Source of the DNA: Gnetum montanum
Lineage: Eukaryota > Streptophyta > Gnetopsida > Gnetales > Gnetaceae
Reading direction: 5' to 3'
Length of the DNA: 64,000 nucleotides
Assembly: GCA_015680685.1 (NCBI GenBank)
Contig: MNCI01037805.1
Location: forward strand, 258,309-322,308
A program made the position numbers and the translations under genes. Below are positions 59,560 through 64,000 of this stretch, one piece after another; position 1 is the first letter of the stretch; every line of letters begins with the position of its first letter. The notes under the pieces are model-generated. The model ran no database searches. It was not told the DNA's origin and worked only from the letters and a program-made list of their open reading frames with translations.

Positions 59560-62200
59560 AAGGTCCTTCACCAACTTCGGATGTGTGTAGTGTCTGAGGA
59601 GGTTGAGGCTATCTTACTGTGGTTGCTACCTTTGGTGGAAGGCGAACGACATCCAATAATGCCTTCATCTTCTCCTCCTTGCTTTAGGGATCATTCACAG
59701 TTCATGTGGCATCACCAATGTGGGTTGAAATGGGGATATCCCATAGATAGGACATTACTAGGAACAACTCCTTGACATTGATGAACCAAGTAGCAAATTG
59801 CTTGCACTCGACATTAAATGCCCTAATTACNCTAGTTTTGATCATAATCATTTGGCAGTCAACATAGCCTAGTTTATGTATTAGAGATTAACAAGCTTCA
59901 TATATGTAGTCATCTCCTCTATCTACAGCTCCTTTAGGTGAATTTCTACTTTATTGTATTAATCAATCTCATCAATGATGGGTTGCCATAATTCGCATCC
60001 TTGTTGGAGTTTCTAGAGGATCTCATTCACCTTTGCCTTTGCCACTTGAATGTGTTTCTTATTTATTTCCTTTTGTAGGTTGACCTAGTCTTTGTAGTGA
60101 TTTTTGACTCTCTCAAATTTGAGAGCCTTTGGTTTCTAAGTAGCTACTTCTATTGTAGTCTTTTAGTGAAGGGTAAGGACCTCCTCCATGAAGAGGTTTT
60201 TGTTCTTGGCTGCCATTCTTCTTAACTCTGTGTTTGCGCTAGCTAGTTGCTTCTATTGTTGATGCATAAAATCAATCAATTATTGTTTATCCACATCAAT
60301 GTTTCATAGGTGATGATTTTTTGCAGTCATCTACACATTCTCCTAGCAAGTCAGATCCAAGGCCTTCTAAATTTTATGCTGGGTGGCCTTTACCAAGGAT
60401 TGGTAGAACATCACCATCTCCATTGCATCCTTAACCCCTTTCAACCTAGTGTGAAGTTGTTCAAGAGCTTCATCTTTTATCAATCCTAGGTTGAGAAATG
60501 CAAGGTTGGCAATCTGGGCTCTCAATTCAGCAACCTCTACAACCAAGTAGTCATTTAGCTCCTTGGTTATTTCAAGTTGCCCTTCCAAAATAATATTCTT
60601 GCTCCTTGCCTCTAGCATCTTTGACTAGGTTGCAGTTATATTATTTGGAAGTGGTTGCCCAGTTCCTACCAGTCAGCCCAATAGTTGTTCATGCTATGCT
60701 GTGCTTAATTTACCACTTATGGTCCTTGTAGACATCTACACATCTTTAAGTGCAGTGACATCTAGTACATATATCATAGGGGCATTAAGTGTTTCGATGA
60801 TTCTGTTAGCAACCACCTCTGTTGCTATTTCTTACCCTTGGTGCTGCATTAATAGTACTGTTACCCCCTCACCCTCTCCAAGTGCACTAAAAATGTCACG
60901 GTGTTTCCAAAAATCTCTAGGAGTTGTTGTTATTCTAAGAGAGATACTGTTATTTCTTTGGTGCTAGGATTCAACCTCATGGACAACTACATTCGTTGGG
61001 TAGAAAAAATGGGTCTTCCTCCCTCCATCAAGGTAACTATTTGGGCCACCTCATTTAGATTACTCATTGCGGGATGATACATATATGGGTCTCCACCACT
61101 TGTGCTTACTTGTTGCTCTTTCTCACTCAAGAGCCATTCTTGGTACTCACACAATTGTTGAGATGTTGCAGCGATGTTCGACACTATTTTCTAAGTGGTA
61201 GGTGGAGGTGGTGGCTATTGCTCCTCTTCTTGGATTGTTGTTACAAGAGTTTTGTCACCCAATTGGCAGTAGGAGTACGTCGAATAGCATCATTAGTGTA
61301 GTGAACTATTTCTTCCCTTCAACTTAGTTTTTTGATGAGGCATATGAAGGGGCATGCCTACCTTCTACATCATTCTCCTTGAACCGCTTCTCTATCTCCA
61401 GATAGATTAGCTATGGAAGGTTGATAAGGAATCTTTCACTCAGAGTAGCACACACATGGGCAAAAAAAGTAGTGATCTTGCTAGGCCTCATCGTGGGATT
61501 TAGGTAAAAGGCCACAATCTTGTAATGGATTATTTTTGCCAATGTGAGCACATAATACTCTTTGCGGTCGATACCATAGCACCATTGAATTCATTCCTTT
61601 TCGATGCCAGGGTCTACCTACATTAAAATCTTGGCAAGATTCATCCTAGTTTCAAGTAACCCAAGTGCCTCTATAATGGCTTGCATCGAGTAGGACACTA
61701 AAATGTCCTTGATCTTGACCATTGAACTAGCCTACTTATTGTTCCAAAATAGGAACGTCTCTCCCATATACCACTCCTTGCTGGAAGTGATAATTGGCCA
61801 CATGGGAGAGGTCTTTAGTTGGTCTTGTACCTCTTTAGGTGCTTACTCTAAGAAAGAGCCAAAGTTCAACTATTGGAGAACTGTTTTCTAGACCTCCCTT
61901 AATTTGATTTGGTTTAGGTAGGCTTCTATCAAGATCACCTTAAGGTTCACTTGTTGGGCTGGTGCCTCATCCTAGTGGGAATGTTCTATTGCTACCACTT
62001 GTTTTGGAATCTGATGAATAGACTCCACTTCGATCTCTTCCCTAAGAGGTCCTGTGTCATGGGTTGGGATCAGTTCTTCTTGGGTTGGTTCTTGGCCCCT
62101 TCTAGTTCTTGGTCATTTTTTCCTTGGTTGAGATGGTCCTCCTTCCTGTGTGTATTTATCTTTTGGTGCATTTGTGATCACAACACATCTGTGGATTAGT
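59560..62200 (-). pseudogene. Conserved 3' ORF of element F (relative of the B ORF at 13909)
   Basis: A decayed minus-strand frame of up to 880 codons. It includes a charged Pro/Gln-rich start, EWYMGETFLFWNNK followed by SMQAIIEALGLLETRMNLA (compare AWYLGEMYQFWHNKE and VQAILEVLNLLKIG in B), a block EYYVLTLAKIIHYKIVAFYL that B lacks, a coiled coil (LVVEVAELRAQIANLAFLN, 60618-60367), and a Pro-rich end (EPQEPPPLGTI). Stops are mostly TAG or TAA. A single N is at 59831. It sits just upstream of the 3' LTR, in the post-pol place of Athila elements. Function unknown. Confidence 0.6.
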
Positions 62201-62283
62201 AGATACAATGTGTAACTTAAAATTTTTGGATACCTTNATGGATTAGTAGATACAATGTGTAACTTAAAATTTTTGGATACCTT
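62192..62283. other. Duplicated 45 bp around a single N (assembly join)
   Basis: 62192-62236 and 62239-62283 are identical, split by N and one base. Same kind of unmerged contig overlap as at 36308. Confidence 0.85.
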
Positions 62284-64000
62284 ATCTTGTTAATTAGTTA
62301 CACTTGGCTATGGTTGGACCATGGTAGATTAATTATTTTTTTATTATAAGTGTCATCGAAGCTTGTTGGAAAGGTTTAACTCATGTAATTTGGTGTTTTA
62401 ATGTTGATTTCTTAGTTAAACCTTTGTGGGAGTTAGAAAAATATTCAAAAAATTTCTATAAAAAATGGCACATTTGTGGCCCCCATGACTAAGAGCTTAC
62501 CTCCAAGAGCTATAGGGTTGAAGTACGAAGTGATTCAGACAAATGGTTAGGAAGTTATGGGCTCTTGAAAATTTTGGGCTTTGAAAATTGCAAAAACTCC
62601 TTGGGCATTTGAGAATAGTTGTGAAAATTTCTAAGGGGGGTCACGCATATATATAGTATTTTTGCATTGCATCAATAGGGTTGCATATATTGGGCCTCAT
62701 ATATGCATGAGCTCTATCAATAGGGCCTCATTTATGAGGTCCATAAATGAAATTTTCAAACTTGAATATTTAAAAAAATATAAGGAAATTTTGCATGAAT
62801 TTGGGGTCTATGAAGTTCTAGAAAAGCCAAGAATATGATGAAATCATTGAAGAGGGTCTTTGAAAGCTCAAAACTTCCAAAATTTGATGGATAATGTATG
62901 AATTAAAGAAAATACTTAAAGGAGCACACGGTTCGATGCAGAAGATGGGTGCATGAAAGATTTTGATTGCAAAAATGCCTAAGGATGAGGTACTTAATGA
63001 ATCCAACCAAGAGATATGCAAGTGGGTCCTTCCCATAGCATGCACATGCCCTATTTGCCCTTGCATAACCTTGACCTAAGGAGTCCATGTGCCCCATAGG
63101 TGGTTAATGGTTTATGAAAGTTAAGGATCAAAACCTAGAAGATTCTACCAAAGAATTCAAGTATGTGAGGCAAAGACACCGAACAAGAACATGGACACCA
63201 ACAGTGATGTGAGCTATGGGTAGCATGAATGGATGATGGATAAGGTGGAATGGAGTTCCAAATTGAGGTCATAAGAAGTCCCTTGTGGATTTGTGATTAA
63301 ATGAACTAAGAAGATCCATTCTTAGTCTAGACTAAAACCAACTGCTTTCAGTGACTTTGCATTGCTACTCTAAGACTGATCCATACCCCTAAGACACAAG
63401 AGTGCTTTCACAGAACAACCACTATTCCTTAAAGAGAAGAAAAGAGAAGTAGGAAGTACAAGAGGGCCTTAGTTAAAGAGAACCTTCAAGCATAGGTAAC
63501 ATGTCTTTCCGGTCTCTTAACTAGTGCTTATAGCCCATTTATTTGTCTAAGGGGTGTGCTTTGAATTTCCACCATTTTATTTTATTTTGTTTATTTTTTT
63601 TGGAATTTTTTGGATGGAAACCACACCATGCAAATACTTATTTAATTTCCTATTTATGATCAACATAGAACGATAAGAAATCCATGAAAACACTCATGCA
63701 CCCAAGTAAGTAGAAGAGTACGAATAGTATTGAGTCCCCTTGAAATCACCAAGGTCACAAATTTATTAAAGGTTTATTTAATGAAACGGACCTCATATTC
63801 CCAAAATGAGGAAAACCATAGATTTTTGTGGATGGGTGGATGTCGTGGACTCACTGCCTGTTTCATGAAAAAAGAAATTATGTCTTAGCCATCGGTACAA
63901 AAATTCAAAAATAGAAACCAAACATTAGCAAACAAACATTAAGCGTAAAGCATGTTTATTAATAGAAATTAGAAAATCACACTAAAATAAAGTATAATAT
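62284..64000. other. AT-rich internal DNA, no gene seen
   Basis: Probably further internal sequence of element F. Short direct repeats such as AGGGCCTCATTTATGAGG and GGGCCTCATATATGCATGAG near 62690-62740. Nothing coding is supported. Confidence 0.4.

Noticed and set aside
61703-62199. Plus-strand hydrophobic ORFs (LFWNLMNRLHFDLF etc.) as membrane proteins
   Set aside because: They are opposite the charged 3' ORF of element F, which has a homologue in B; the plus frames have none.

Overview
The window looks like repeat-dense intergenic DNA from a large plant genome. The evidence is Tat-lineage Ty3/gypsy elements with two RNase H domains, an Athila-like element with a tRNA-Asp type primer site, and a plant-type LINE. 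I cannot name the species. I found no intact cellular gene and no RNA gene. Almost every coding region is a decayed transposon gene, and many of the in-frame stops are TGA or TAG at positions where relatives have Arg, Gln or Trp, as expected from C-to-T decay of methylated DNA.

Layout. (1) 1-18560: a Tat-like element 'E' (plus; antisense gene 348-5816, pol 6525-8723, 3' end 15658-16375, LTR 16376-18560). It is broken by Athila-like gag-only element 'B' sequences (LTR end 1-347; partial copy 8724-9122; LTR-internal-LTR 9123-15657) and by a solo LTR (1350-3443, TSD AGGGA). (2) 18561-25310: AT-rich DNA with an old LINE fragment, tandem duplications and a few exon-like pieces I cannot identify. 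(3) 25310-58076: a minus-strand LINE split by a plus-strand Tat-like element 'D' (26658-54237, TSD GGCTT). The 5' LTR of D is itself split by an 18-kb minus-strand Tat-like element 'C' (27469-45391, TSD GCAAG). This gives three insertion levels, each of the two LTR-element insertions proven by target-site duplications. C holds a 536-base assembly gap. (4) About 58.7-64 kb: the 3' end of a second Athila-like element 'F' on the minus strand.

How the Tat-like elements are built: C reads gag-protease, motif array, a spliced antisense gene, motif array, RT-RNaseH-RNaseH-integrase, motif array, LTR. The antisense gene occurs in C, D and E with conserved intron positions and phase. Its exons 2-3 look like a plant FCP1/NIF-type HAD phosphatase that has lost its catalytic aspartates. 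It continues into an unrecognised domain, an acidic exon and a coiled coil. This captured pseudo-phosphatase gene inside retrotransposons is the most novel thing in the window. Second is a conserved 3' ORF shared by the Athila-like elements B and F.
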